This document shows, piece after piece, positions 50,664 to 60,217 of a stretch of 64,000 nt of DNA. How positions within the stretch are numbered: the stretch's first letter is position 1; the number at the start of each line of letters is the position of its first letter. Below the pieces are notes generated by a model, which searched no databases, was not told where the DNA came from, and saw only the letters and a program-made list of their open reading frames with translations. The translations under genes were made by a program, and so were the position numbers. Source of the stretch: Granulicella pectinivorans (GTDB lineage: Bacteria > Acidobacteriota > Terriglobia > Terriglobales > Acidobacteriaceae); assembly GCF_900114625.1 (NCBI RefSeq), contig NZ_FOZL01000001.1, positions 2,480,001 to 2,544,000 on the forward strand, given 5' to 3'.

Positions 50664-52202
50664 CTAAGGCTTTCGGTTCACCTCTTTTTCTGATGGCAGA
50701 TCGCTGCTGCTCCAGCCGCCACCCAGGGCCGCTATCAGTTGGACGGCTGAGGTCATGCGGCTTGTGCGGAGACTGACCTCTGTCTCCTGGCTGCTGAAGA
50801 CGCTATTTTGCGCGGTGAGCACATTCAGATATGTATCCACTCCGGTCTTATAGCGGGTCAAAGCGAGTTGCTGATATCGCTGGGCGGACGCGATTGCAGA
50901 CTGCTGGCGTTGTTGCTGTTCAGCCAGTTGCCGGCTTGCGACCAGATAGTCCTCGACCTCCTTGAAGGCGTTCAAGACCGTCTGACGGTATGCCGCGACA
51001 TCGCTGTTGTATAGTGCCTTGTACTGCTGGACAGTGGCCCGCCTTGCTCCGCCGTCAAAGATCGTCTCCGTTGCGCTGGAACCGAGCGACCAGAATCCTG
51101 CGGAGAGATTGAAGAGCTTAGAGATGCTCGAACTCTGAGTCCCGGCACTCGCTGACAGCGAGATGTCAGGGTAATAGGCAGCTTGACCGATGCCGATCAG
51201 AGCATTTGCCTCCGCCATGGTTCGCTCGGCGGCTGCGATATCGGGACGCCGTTCTAGAAGTTGCGATGGAACCCCCACAGGAATGTATGGAGGACTGGCG
51301 ATAAGGGGACGTGCGGAGAGATAAAAGTTACCGGTAGCCTGGCCAACGAGCAAAGCGATCGCGTGTTCATATTGACCCCGGGTCGTCGCTACCGAAGCCG
51401 CATTCGCTTCGGCTGTCCGGAGGTTGGTCTCAGCCTGTGCGACGTCCTGGTCGGAGTCGAGGCCGGTGCGGTATCGCGTTTGTGTGAGCCGTAGCGTATC
51501 GCGATACGTTTCAACGGTCTTGTTGTAAAGTTCCTGCAGGGAGTCTTGGCCGCGCAGTTCGAAGTAGTACTGGGCCAGGCTCGTCTGTTCGCTGAGCGTT
51601 TCATTGGCAAGATTGGCGGCACTTACTTGAGCAGCATTGGCGTCCTCGCGGATAGTGTTGCGAACCATCCCGAAGAGATCAGGCTCCCAGGAGGCGCTGA
51701 ATGGAAGCGAGTAGCTTTGACTGGTCGTATTCGCAACCGTGGTGCCAGTGGTGCTTGTGCCCGTCGTGGAGGTTGTCGTCGTTGCAGCGCTCTGGCTTCC
51801 TCTCCCTTGAACACTTTGACTAGGGGCAAACGAGATCGACGGATAAAGAGAGGCATGGGCGTTGCGGACTACGGCCCGTGCGGCCATGTAGTTTTCGAAG
51901 TATTGCTTGATGTTCTGGTTGTTGATGTTGAGTTGTTCCTCAAGACCGTTGAGCTCGTCGTTTTGAAAGACCTGCCACCACTTGCCGCGAAGCATGGCGT
52001 CTTCCGGACGAGCCTGACGCCAGCCGTTTTCGCCGGCCTGTTCGCTGCCCACCTGATTTTCCTTGTATGCTGCTGGCGGGACCGCGGGGAGATTCGCGCG
52101 CACATATTTCGGACCGACACGGCAGCCTGTCAGCAAGAAGAGGGACAGAGTCAGCCCTGCACCCGCCGCGATGACGGATGGTGTCACACGAGAGGAATTC
52201 AT
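50664..52202 (-). CDS. RND efflux outer-membrane lipoprotein (NodT/OprM family)
   Basis: 512 residues with lipobox LLTGC (Cys27) and the family opening CRVGPKYVRANLPAVPPAAYK. Two OEP repeats are visible: EEQLNINNQNIKQYFENYMAARA with DANAAQVSAANLANETLSEQT, and RRPDIAAAERTMAEANALIGIGQAAYYPDISLSASAG with the final SLRTSRMTSAVQLIAALGGGW. It is the TolC-like channel that completes the tripartite pump. Last gene of the four-gene minus-strand operon, overlapping the upstream pump gene by 4 bp. Confidence 0.92.
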   Translation of the reverse strand: MNSSRVTPSVIAAGAGLTLSLFLLTGCRVGPKYVRANLPAVPPAAYKENQVGSEQAGENGWRQARPEDAMLRGKWWQVFQNDELNGLEEQLNINNQNIKQYFENYMAARAVVRNAHASLYPSISFAPSQSVQGRGSQSAATTTTSTTGTSTTGTTVANTTSQSYSLPFSASWEPDLFGMVRNTIREDANAAQVSAANLANETLSEQTSLAQYYFELRGQDSLQELYNKTVETYRDTLRLTQTRYRTGLDSDQDVAQAETNLRTAEANAASVATTRGQYEHAIALLVGQATGNFYLSARPLIASPPYIPVGVPSQLLERRPDIAAAERTMAEANALIGIGQAAYYPDISLSASAGTQSSSISKLFNLSAGFWSLGSSATETIFDGGARRATVQQYKALYNSDVAAYRQTVLNAFKEVEDYLVASRQLAEQQQRQQSAIASAQRYQQLALTRYKTGVDTYLNVLTAQNSVFSSQETEVSLRTSRMTSAVQLIAALGGGWSSSDLPSEKEVNRKP

Positions 52203-55200
52203 ACTGCCTCCTGAGCTGGGATGGTTTGTTGATGGTTCGACCTGCCGCGCCCGAAGCGGTGCCGCAGGTGGTCCAGCATCAGATATACGACCGGTGTGGT
52301 GTAGAGCGTGAGGATCTGGCTGACAAGAAGACCGCCCAGGATCGTCAGGCCCAGTGGCCGCCGAAATTCCGATCCGATTCCAGACCCGAAGGCCAAGGGA
52401 ACTGCGCCGAAGAATGCGGCGGCTGTGGTCATCAGGATAGGACGGAAGCGCAGTACGCAGGCTTGAAAGATGGCGTCTTCCGTGGAGAGGCCTTGCTCGC
52501 GCTCGAGTTGCAGGGCGAAATCGATCATCATGATGGCATTCTTCTTCACGATGCCGATGAGGAGAATAATCCCGATGAGCGAGATGACGTCCAACTCGGC
52601 ATGGAACAGGACCAGCGTGATGACCGCACCAAGCGATGCAGAGGGTAGGGTCGTGAGGATCGTGATGGGATGAATGAAGCTCTCATAGAGAATGCCGAGC
52701 ACGATGTAAATCGCAAGGATGGCAGTAGCAATGAGAATCGGCTCTGAGTCGAGCGAAGCCTGGTAGAGCTTGGCTGTGCCCGAAAACGCTCCATGCACGC
52801 TCTTTGGGATGTGCAACCGGTCTTCGAGCCTATGAACCTCGCTGGTAGCTCGTTCGAGGGAGGATCCCGACGAGAGGTTGAAGGAGATCGTCGAAGACGG
52901 GTACAGACCGGAATGGTTTACGGAGAGCGGTGCGGTAAGGGTTTTGTAAGTGCTGATCGCACCTAAAGGCACTGAGCCGCTGGAGGTCTGGATGTAGGTG
53001 TTGCGGAGTGTCTCGGGTTCCTGTGTGAACTGGGACTGGGCCTCCAGGATGACATGATATTGATTCAACGGCTTGTAGATGGTCGATGTCTGCGCCTGCG
53101 AAAAGGAGTAGTTCAGAACGTCGTTGATGTTGGACGGCATGAGGCCGAGACGAGCCGCCGTGAGACGGTCATACGTGAGATATGACTCCAGGCCTCCACT
53201 TTGCAGGTCGGAGTTTACGTCGGTGACCACAGACAGCTTCTTCATTTCGCGGGTAAGGAGCGGGACATACTGCTTCAAGTCGCTCGTAGAATCGGCCTGG
53301 AGCGTGTATTGATATTGCGCGTTAGACTGTCGAGCACCGAGATTGATCTCCTGAGCGGCCATCAGAAACGTCTGTGCTTCCTTGACTGCCATGAGATTCG
53401 GCCGCAGGCGATTCAACACCTCCGTTGCACTGAGCTTGCGCTGGTCCAACGGCTTCAGCACGACGAACATGAAGGCGTTGTTCGACGTTCCGCTGATGCC
53501 GCCACCGGTAAAGCCGATCACATTCTGGACTGCGGGATCGGCCCGCACGATCTCCACCGCCTTCTTTGTAGCGTCATCCATTCTGGTGAATGATGTGTCC
53601 TGAGGGCCCATGACGGCGCCCATCAAAAGGCCTGTGTCCTGCTGTGGGAATAGACCTTTGGAGACACGAAAGAGATATACGACGTTGAGGCCCGCCGTGA
53701 AGACAAAGACGAGGAGAATCAGGACAGCGTGATCCCGAATCGCCCATCGTAGACTGCGTTCGTAAACGTGGCGCAGCCAGTCGAAGCAGGCTTCTACCAT
53801 GCGATATACGCGCCCGTGCTCGGACTCCTCACGGCGCTTCAAGAGCAGGGAACAGAGCATCGGGGTGGTGGTGAGCGATAGGATCATCGAGATAAAGATC
53901 GCAATCGATAGCGTCACGGCGAATTCGCGGAAGAGCCGTCCGATGATTCCGCCCATCAACAGAATGGGAATGAAGACGGCGAGGAGTGAGGCCGTGATCG
54001 AGACCACGGTGAAGCCAATCTCCTGTGCCCCTTTGTAAGCGGCTTCGCGCGGGGTCATGCCTTGCTCGAGGTAACGCGTAATGTTTTCCATCACGACGAT
54101 GGCATCGTCGATCACGAAGCCGGTGGAGATGGTAAGGGCCATAAGGCTTAGGTTGTCCAGGGAATAGTTCAAGAGATACATCGCCCCAAAGGTGCCAATC
54201 AGGGAGATCGGTACCGCGATGCCTGGGATAATGGTGGTTCGCCAATCGCGCAGAAAGACGAAAACAACGAGGATGACCAGCACGATCGAGAGGAGGAGCG
54301 TCCACTCCGTATCACGCAATGAGGCGCGGATCGTAGTGGTGGCGTCCATGATCTTTGTGATGTTTTGGCCGGCAGGGATGGCAGAGCGCAACGCGGGGAG
54401 CTGCGCCATGATCCGATCGACCGTTTCGATGATGTTGACACCGGGTTGTTTAAAGATGATCAGGTCGACTGAACGTCGTCCATTCACATAGCCGCTGGAA
54501 CGCAGGTTCTCGGTGGAATCGACGACATCAGCGATGTCTTCGAGGCGAACGGCCGCTCCATTCTTTGTGCTGACGACGAGCTTCCGATAGCCTTCCGCCT
54601 TTGAAAGTTGATCGTTGACGCTGATGTAGCTCGTTGTCTGGCTGTCAGACACCGAACCTGTGGGCGTATGGGCGTTCTGGTTCTTGAGGAAAGTGGCAAT
54701 GTCCGGCAGGCTGAGGCCGTAGTGCTCAAGCTGCAGCGGATTGATTTCGACACGCACGGCGGGGAGTGTGGAACCGCCGATGGTGATTTGTCCTACGCCC
54801 TGAATTTGTGAAATCTTCTGTTGCAGAATCGTAGACGCTGAATCGTACAGTGAGCCGACCGGATAGGTGTCGGATTCGATGCCGAGGATGGCAATCGGTG
54901 CGTCGGCGGAGTTCACCTTGCGGTAGGTGGGATTGGAGGGTAGGTTGGTTGGAAGGTATGTCCTGGCGGCGCTGATGGCGGCCTGCACTTCGCGCGCGGC
55001 GGCGTTGACATTCTTGCTCAGATCAAACTGGAGTGATATCGAACTTGAACCAGTGGAGCTCTGCGAGGTCATTTCAGTGATGCCGGCGATGTGACCAAAC
55101 TGGCGCTCCAACGGCGTAGCTACAGCGGCTGCCATTACATCCGGGCTGGCCCCGGGAAGCTGTGCGCTGACACTGATGGTGGGCGAATCTATCTGGGGCA

Positions 55201-55309
55201 AGGGAGAGACGGGAAGCACATTGAAGGCCAGGATGCCTGCCAATCCCAATGCGGCGGTCAGAAGAATCGTAGCGATCGGCCTGCGGATCGCGGGGGCAGA
55301 TAGGTTCAT
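52199..55309 (-). CDS. RND multidrug efflux pump, MdtC-like
   Basis: 1036 residues, normal length for a hydrophobe/amphiphile RND transporter. N-terminal IRRPIATILLTAALGLAGILAFNVLPVSPLPQID, TM4 region with the proton-relay Asp pair (FVIDDAIVVMENITRYLE), mid-protein FPQQDTGLLMGAVMGPQDTSF, and C-terminal ILYESFIHPITILTTLPSASLGAVITL with IGIVKKNAIMMIDFALQLEREQG. Sequence details place it near MdtC of the MdtABC system, which works as an MdtB2C heterotrimer. It has 4-bp overlaps with both neighbours. Confidence 0.92.
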   Translation of the reverse strand: MNLSAPAIRRPIATILLTAALGLAGILAFNVLPVSPLPQIDSPTISVSAQLPGASPDVMAAAVATPLERQFGHIAGITEMTSQSSTGSSSISLQFDLSKNVNAAAREVQAAISAARTYLPTNLPSNPTYRKVNSADAPIAILGIESDTYPVGSLYDSASTILQQKISQIQGVGQITIGGSTLPAVRVEINPLQLEHYGLSLPDIATFLKNQNAHTPTGSVSDSQTTSYISVNDQLSKAEGYRKLVVSTKNGAAVRLEDIADVVDSTENLRSSGYVNGRRSVDLIIFKQPGVNIIETVDRIMAQLPALRSAIPAGQNITKIMDATTTIRASLRDTEWTLLLSIVLVILVVFVFLRDWRTTIIPGIAVPISLIGTFGAMYLLNYSLDNLSLMALTISTGFVIDDAIVVMENITRYLEQGMTPREAAYKGAQEIGFTVVSITASLLAVFIPILLMGGIIGRLFREFAVTLSIAIFISMILSLTTTPMLCSLLLKRREESEHGRVYRMVEACFDWLRHVYERSLRWAIRDHAVLILLVFVFTAGLNVVYLFRVSKGLFPQQDTGLLMGAVMGPQDTSFTRMDDATKKAVEIVRADPAVQNVIGFTGGGISGTSNNAFMFVVLKPLDQRKLSATEVLNRLRPNLMAVKEAQTFLMAAQEINLGARQSNAQYQYTLQADSTSDLKQYVPLLTREMKKLSVVTDVNSDLQSGGLESYLTYDRLTAARLGLMPSNINDVLNYSFSQAQTSTIYKPLNQYHVILEAQSQFTQEPETLRNTYIQTSSGSVPLGAISTYKTLTAPLSVNHSGLYPSSTISFNLSSGSSLERATSEVHRLEDRLHIPKSVHGAFSGTAKLYQASLDSEPILIATAILAIYIVLGILYESFIHPITILTTLPSASLGAVITLVLFHAELDVISLIGIILLIGIVKKNAIMMIDFALQLEREQGLSTEDAIFQACVLRFRPILMTTAAAFFGAVPLAFGSGIGSEFRRPLGLTILGGLLVSQILTLYTTPVVYLMLDHLRHRFGRGRSNHQQTIPAQEAV

Positions 55310-58300
55310 GCCTCACCCCCGAGCGGAAGGTCGCGCTGGATGGACGGATGGTCGTTTTTCTTTCCCCGGAACTTTCTGCTGATGCGGTCGAACCAGAGAT
55401 AGATCACTGGTGTGGTGTAGAGCGTCAGCGCCTGGCTGAGCAACAATCCGCCAACCATGGCGACGCCGAGGGGACGGCGTAATTCGGCACCGATGCCGCG
55501 ACCCAGCGCGAGCGGAAGTCCAGCGAAGAGTGCAGCCAGAGTGGTCATCATGATGGGACGGAAGCGCAGGAGGCTGGCGTTGTAGATTGCTTCCTCAGGC
55601 TCCTTTCCTTCGATGCGCTCTCCGTTGAGAGCGAAGTCGACCATCATGATGCCGTTCTTCTTCACGATTCCGATCAGAAGTACAATTCCTATGATGCCCA
55701 CGATGCCTAGGTCCATTCGAAACAGCAGAAGCGCAAGTAGCGCGCCGACGCCTGCTGATGGAAGGGTGGAGAGAATAGTCAGCGGATGGATGAAGCTTTC
55801 GTACAAGACACCAAGAACAATGTAGACGGTGAACAGGGCTGCCAGCACGAGGAGGCCTTCGTTGTTCAGTGAGGTTTCATAGCTGGCTGCCGTGCCCTGG
55901 AATTTGGTCTGCACGTTCGTCGGCATCTTTAGGTCTGAAGCTGTCTTCTCGACTGCGTCGACGGCCTGGCTGAGGTGCACGCCAGGGGCGAGATTGAACG
56001 AGATGGTAATTACGGGAAACTGAGATTGACGGTTGATGGTCAGTGGTGTCAAGGACTTCTTGATCGAGGTAAAGGCCGCGAGTGGAACTGGATTACGGGC
56101 GCTCGAAGAGGTGCTGGCCGCTATGCCTGTACCTCCGCTGCCACTGCTGCTGTTCTGCGCGCTCGTCGAGGAACCGCTGCTTGTGGAAGAAGAAGTGTTC
56201 AGTGAGGAGGTGCCGCTGCTGGTCGTGGATGTCTGTAATAAAGTGCTGCTCGTGTTGGATCCGGAAACTGAGCTGCTCTGCGACGAGCTACTGAGTTGGC
56301 TACTGGCGGACGTTGTCGCAAGCGTAGATGTATTGGAGGTCGTGGCGATCACGGCGCTGGTGCTACTGGCGGAGAGTTGCGAGTTGGTTGCGGAGGACGA
56401 CGAAGTTCCACTTTGACCGGAGCCTTCCGATCCTCCGTTGCTGGATGAGCTGTCGGAAGAGCCTTGCATGTAGACGTCGCCGAGCTGCTCTACTCCGGTT
56501 TGGAACTTGGGATCGGCTTCGAGGATCACATGGTACTGATTGGTCTGGGAGTAGAGTGTCGCGATCTGCCTCTGCCCGAAAGCATCGTAGAGCGTGTTGT
56601 CGAGGCTCTGCGGGTTGATGCCGAGACGAGAGGCCGTGATGCGGTCCACATCCACCATGACTGCGTTGCCGTTCGGCAACTCGTCTGTGGTTACATCCTC
56701 CAATTGAGGGAGGGTGCGCAGCTTGGCGAGGAGTTTCGTGGACCATGTCTTGAGCTCAGCGCTCTCGGTGCCTTCGATCGTATACTGGTATTGTGTGCGG
56801 CTTACACGATCCTCCACTGTAAGGTCCTGTACGGGTTGCAGATAGGTCTGAATTCCGGTGAGCCGGATGAGCTTTGGCCGCAGCCGCTGGATCACCTTCG
56901 TTGCGGACACGCCGCGGGTGGATAGCGCCTTCAGATTGATTTGCATGCGCCCCGTGTTGGGTGTGGTGTTGCTGGCGTCTACACCGATGAAAGATGAGAT
57001 TGACTCGACGGCCGGATCTTCGAGGATCAAGCGCGCTACAGCCTGCTCCCGTCCGCTCATGGCTTCAAAGCTGGTTGCCTCGGGTGCCTGCGTGATGGCT
57101 TGAATGATTCCTGTATCCTGCGTCGGGAAGAATCCTTTTGGGATGAAGTAGTAGAGAAGGCCGGCGAAGACGATCATGCTGAACGCTACGACCAAGACTA
57201 GAGACTGACGCCCGAGTACCCACTTCAAGGTCCGCCCGTAGAAGCCAATGACGCGTTCAAACTGTTTTTCCGACCATTTGTAGAAGCGAGTCTGCTTTTC
57301 CGGGGGCGTGTGCTTGAGTAACCGAGAGGCCATCATCGGCGTCAAGGTCAAGGAAACAATCGCGGAGATGATGATTGTGACCGCGAGAGTTACGGCGAAC
57401 TCACGGAAGAGGCGTCCGGTGATGTCCCCCATGAAGAGCAGCGGGATCAGCACAGCGATCAAGGAAAGCGTGAGTGAGAGGATGGTGAATCCAATCTCCT
57501 CAGCGCCTTTGAGAGCCGCATCCAACGGATTCATTCCCTCCTCAAGATAACGGCTGATGTTCTCGATCATGACGATGGCATCATCGACAACGAAACCAGT
57601 CGAGATCGTCAACGCCATCAAGGTGAGATTGTTGAGGCTGTACCCGAGTGCATACATCGCAGCGAAGGTCCCGATGAGCGAAAGTGGAACCGCGATGGCT
57701 GGGATGATAGTGGCTCGCCAGGAGCGAAGGAACACATAGATGACAGCGATGACCAGACCGATCGTGAGCATTAGCTCGAACTCGACATCTTCGACGGAGG
57801 CTCGCACTGTAATGGTTCGATCGGTAAGAGTGTGTACTTCAATGGAGGCCGGCAGGCTCGCCTGCAGTTGCGGCAACAATGCCTTGATGGAGTCCACCAC
57901 CTTGATGGTGTTAGCGTCGGATTGACGCTGGATGCTGAGGATGATCGCGGGCGTGGTGTTCATCCAGGCAGCCAACTTGCTGTTCTCGACGCCATTGGTG
58001 ATCTTCGCGACCTCCGGCAGCATGACAGCCGACCCATTCCGGTAGGCCACCACAACTTGGTTGTATTGATCGGCTGAGGTCAGTTGATCGTTGGCGTCGA
58101 TGGTGTACGCTTGCTGGGGTCCGTTGAGAGTGCCTTTGGCTGTGTTGACACTGGTTCCGGTGATTGCTGTCCGGACGTCCTCGAGAGTCAAACCGTAGGA
58201 GGCGAGTGCTGTGGGATTTGCCTGAATGCGGACCGCGGGTTTCTGTCCACCCTGGATCGTAACGAGACCTACGCCGGTAAGCTGCGAGATCTTCGGAGCA

Positions 58301-58785
58301 AGACGCGTGTCTGCCAGATCCTGCACCTCACTCAACGACATGGACTTCGACGTGAGAGCGAGTGTCAGCACAGGCGTATCGGCAGGATTCGTTTTGCTGT
58401 AGGTTGGAGGGATCGGCAGGTCGGTTGGCAGGTATGAGTTCGACGCGTTGATCGCGGCTTGGACCTCCTGTTCGGCGACGTCGATATCCTCACTCAGGTC
58501 GAACTGCAGCACGATCACCGACGCGCCTCCTGAAGATGTGGAGGTCATCTGGGAGAGGCCCTGCATCTGGCCGAACTGCTTTTCCAGTGGTCCGGTGACC
58601 GTGGAACTCATCACCTCCGGGCTGGCGCCGGGATAGAGCGTTTGCACTTGAATGGTGGGATAGTTCACTTCCGGCAAGGCGGAAATGGGGAGCTGCCGGT
58701 AGGCCACGACGCCCACCAGGAGGATTGCCACCATGAGCAGGATCGTCGCAACCGGCCGTATGATGAAGGGCCGAGAGATATTCAT
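55306..58785 (-). CDS. RND multidrug efflux pump, MdtB-like, with Ser-rich insert
   Basis: 1159 residues, about 120 more than usual. Family blocks: IIRPVATILLMVAILLVGVVAYRQLPISALPEVNYPTIQV, FVVDDAIVMIENISRYLEEGMNP (proton-relay Asp pair), FFPTQDTGIIQAITQAPEATSF, LYESFIHPLTILSTLPSAGVGALLALLLF and GIVKKNGIMMVDFAL. The extra length is one Ser/Thr/Gly-rich segment at residues 776-897, placed between the strand ending DVYMQG and the strand NPVPLAAFTSIKK, where MdtB has only a short turn. The rest looks functional. Second gene of the operon, probably pairing with the MdtC-like protein. Confidence 0.92.
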   Translation of the reverse strand: MNISRPFIIRPVATILLMVAILLVGVVAYRQLPISALPEVNYPTIQVQTLYPGASPEVMSSTVTGPLEKQFGQMQGLSQMTSTSSGGASVIVLQFDLSEDIDVAEQEVQAAINASNSYLPTDLPIPPTYSKTNPADTPVLTLALTSKSMSLSEVQDLADTRLAPKISQLTGVGLVTIQGGQKPAVRIQANPTALASYGLTLEDVRTAITGTSVNTAKGTLNGPQQAYTIDANDQLTSADQYNQVVVAYRNGSAVMLPEVAKITNGVENSKLAAWMNTTPAIILSIQRQSDANTIKVVDSIKALLPQLQASLPASIEVHTLTDRTITVRASVEDVEFELMLTIGLVIAVIYVFLRSWRATIIPAIAVPLSLIGTFAAMYALGYSLNNLTLMALTISTGFVVDDAIVMIENISRYLEEGMNPLDAALKGAEEIGFTILSLTLSLIAVLIPLLFMGDITGRLFREFAVTLAVTIIISAIVSLTLTPMMASRLLKHTPPEKQTRFYKWSEKQFERVIGFYGRTLKWVLGRQSLVLVVAFSMIVFAGLLYYFIPKGFFPTQDTGIIQAITQAPEATSFEAMSGREQAVARLILEDPAVESISSFIGVDASNTTPNTGRMQINLKALSTRGVSATKVIQRLRPKLIRLTGIQTYLQPVQDLTVEDRVSRTQYQYTIEGTESAELKTWSTKLLAKLRTLPQLEDVTTDELPNGNAVMVDVDRITASRLGINPQSLDNTLYDAFGQRQIATLYSQTNQYHVILEADPKFQTGVEQLGDVYMQGSSDSSSSNGGSEGSGQSGTSSSSATNSQLSASSTSAVIATTSNTSTLATTSASSQLSSSSQSSSVSGSNTSSTLLQTSTTSSGTSSLNTSSSTSSGSSTSAQNSSSGSGGTGIAASTSSSARNPVPLAAFTSIKKSLTPLTINRQSQFPVITISFNLAPGVHLSQAVDAVEKTASDLKMPTNVQTKFQGTAASYETSLNNEGLLVLAALFTVYIVLGVLYESFIHPLTILSTLPSAGVGALLALLLFRMDLGIVGIIGIVLLIGIVKKNGIMMVDFALNGERIEGKEPEEAIYNASLLRFRPIMMTTLAALFAGLPLALGRGIGAELRRPLGVAMVGGLLLSQALTLYTTPVIYLWFDRISRKFRGKKNDHPSIQRDLPLGGEA
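56095..56460 (-). other. Ser/Thr-rich low-complexity insertion in the MdtB-like pump
   Basis: About 122 codons made almost only of Ser, Thr, Ala, Gly, Asn and Gln, with a few Leu and Val. It is in frame and flanked by perfectly conserved pump sequence. The periplasmic side is inferred from its place between the C-terminal porter/docking strands. Codons for Ser are mixed (TCC, AGC, TCA, TCG, AGT), so it is not a simple trinucleotide expansion. Confidence 0.85.
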
Positions 58786-60083
58786 GATACGGGCCCCATC
58801 ATGGAAGATTGACCGGAGCCAACCGTCACTTTTGTGCCATCGGTAAGGCGGTCGAAGTTGCTGGTCACAACCGTGTCGCCAGGGTTGAGACCACTCGTTG
58901 CGCTCTGACCTCCTTCGGTGTTGATGACGGTGATGTTGCGAAGCTCCACGGTAGAGTCCTGTTTCACCACGTAGACGAAGGCTTGCTGACCGTTGTACTG
59001 CACGGCTCCGGTTGGGACCAAGTTGGCATTCTGGAGGGTATCCACCTGGAGGCGGGCATTCACAAATTGATTGGGATAGAGGGATTCCGAGGCATTGTCG
59101 AACTGAGCGCGCAACCGCACGGTCCCGGTGCTCGTATCGACTTGATTGTCCAGCGTAAGGAGCTTGCCTGTGCCTATCTTATTGCTTTGCGAACGATCGT
59201 AAAGAGCGACCGTCAAGGCTTGGTGACCCGGCCGCGTCTTCTCCTGCATCGTTGAAAGATGATCTTCTGCCATAGAGAAGACAACGGTGATCGGGTTGAG
59301 CTGTGTAATCGTCGCAATGGTTGTGGAGCTTCCGGAAAAGATCGTGTTTCCGGTGTCGACAAGACGCAGTCCGATCCTGCCGCTGATTGGTGCGACGATA
59401 TGACAGTAGCTGAGCTGCACTTCGTAGTACCTCACCTGGCCTTCGTCATTGGCTACCGTCCCTTCATCCTGCTTCACAGTGGCGGACTGATCGAATACGG
59501 TCTGCTCGGCGATCGCATGCTCTTGCAGTGCCTCCTGGTAACGGCGAAGGTTGACGCGGGCCTGATCGAGGAGCGCCCGGTCGCGGATAAGACTGCCTTG
59601 TGCCTGCTGCAACTGTGCCTGGGTGGGGCGTGGATCGATCTCGACCAGCATCTGTCCCTTGTGAACCATCTGTCCCTCGCGATAGTTGACCGAAAGGACT
59701 CGTCCGCTGACCTGGCTATACACATTGACCGTTGCTACTGGGGTTACAGTGCCAAGTGCATCCAGAAAGATATCCATGCTTCCGGATTGCACTTTGGAAG
59801 CCGTTACCGGCGTCCTGTTGTCGATGGCTGCCAAGACGCTGGTTGATGTCCCGGAGGTCTTCATGCCCTTTCCGCCTGCTGAAGCCGGTCCTCCGGGGCC
59901 CATACCGGGGGGCATTCCGCCCGGGGGCATCGGAGGAAGAAACAGGGGAATCATCAGGATGCCGCAGGCCAAGAGAACAAGTCCCCAGGCTAACCACCGG
60001 CGTTTTTTCGGCTTCGAATGGGCAGCGGGTTCACCGGGTGTGGCGGATGTTGGCTGTTGCATCGGCCGTTCGGAAGGGAGCAT
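58782..60083 (-). CDS. RND periplasmic adaptor, MdtA-like
   Basis: 433 residues from ATG 60083 (GAGAGG 6 bp upstream). A cytoplasmic basic start (HSKPKKRRW), one membrane helix (LAWGLVLLACGILMIPLFL) and a Pro/Gly/Met spacer (PPMPPGGMPPGMGPGG). Then come the HlyD/AcrA modules: barrel-sandwich halves (LGTVTPVATVNVYSQVSGRV and IVAPISGRIGLRLVDTGN), a coiled-coil hairpin (AQLQQAQGSLIRDRALLDQARVNLRRYQE) and the beta barrel/MP domain (TSTGTVRLRAQFDN, LVPTGAVQYNGQQAFVYVV). First gene of the efflux operon, divergent from the CpxR-like gene across a promoter with four GTNAC repeats. Confidence 0.92.
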   Translation of the reverse strand: MLPSERPMQQPTSATPGEPAAHSKPKKRRWLAWGLVLLACGILMIPLFLPPMPPGGMPPGMGPGGPASAGGKGMKTSGTSTSVLAAIDNRTPVTASKVQSGSMDIFLDALGTVTPVATVNVYSQVSGRVLSVNYREGQMVHKGQMLVEIDPRPTQAQLQQAQGSLIRDRALLDQARVNLRRYQEALQEHAIAEQTVFDQSATVKQDEGTVANDEGQVRYYEVQLSYCHIVAPISGRIGLRLVDTGNTIFSGSSTTIATITQLNPITVVFSMAEDHLSTMQEKTRPGHQALTVALYDRSQSNKIGTGKLLTLDNQVDTSTGTVRLRAQFDNASESLYPNQFVNARLQVDTLQNANLVPTGAVQYNGQQAFVYVVKQDSTVELRNITVINTEGGQSATSGLNPGDTVVTSNFDRLTDGTKVTVGSGQSSMMGPVS

Positions 60084-60127
60084 GGATACCTCTCATTCAA
60101 GAGTGATCGAAGAGGAGGAATGTGGCG

Positions 60128-60162
60128 GTAATGATGGGTCACGCATTGTAACGAAGTGTCAC
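60128..60162 (+). promoter_or_regulatory. Four-repeat GTAAC/GTCAC array in the divergent efflux/regulator promoter
   Basis: GTAAT (60128-60132), GTCAC (60138-60142), GTAAC (60148-60152) and GTCAC (60158-60162), all exactly 10 bp apart. It lies 45 bp from the adaptor start and 56 bp from the regulator start. CpxR of enterobacteria binds GTAAA-N5-GTAAA direct repeats, so this is a natural site for the adjacent CpxR-like protein, controlling itself and the pump. Confidence 0.7.
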
Positions 60163-60217
60163 CAGACGTTTTCTCCGGGGAGGTTTTAGCGCACACTATG
60201 GAAGGAGGGCCAAGCGT

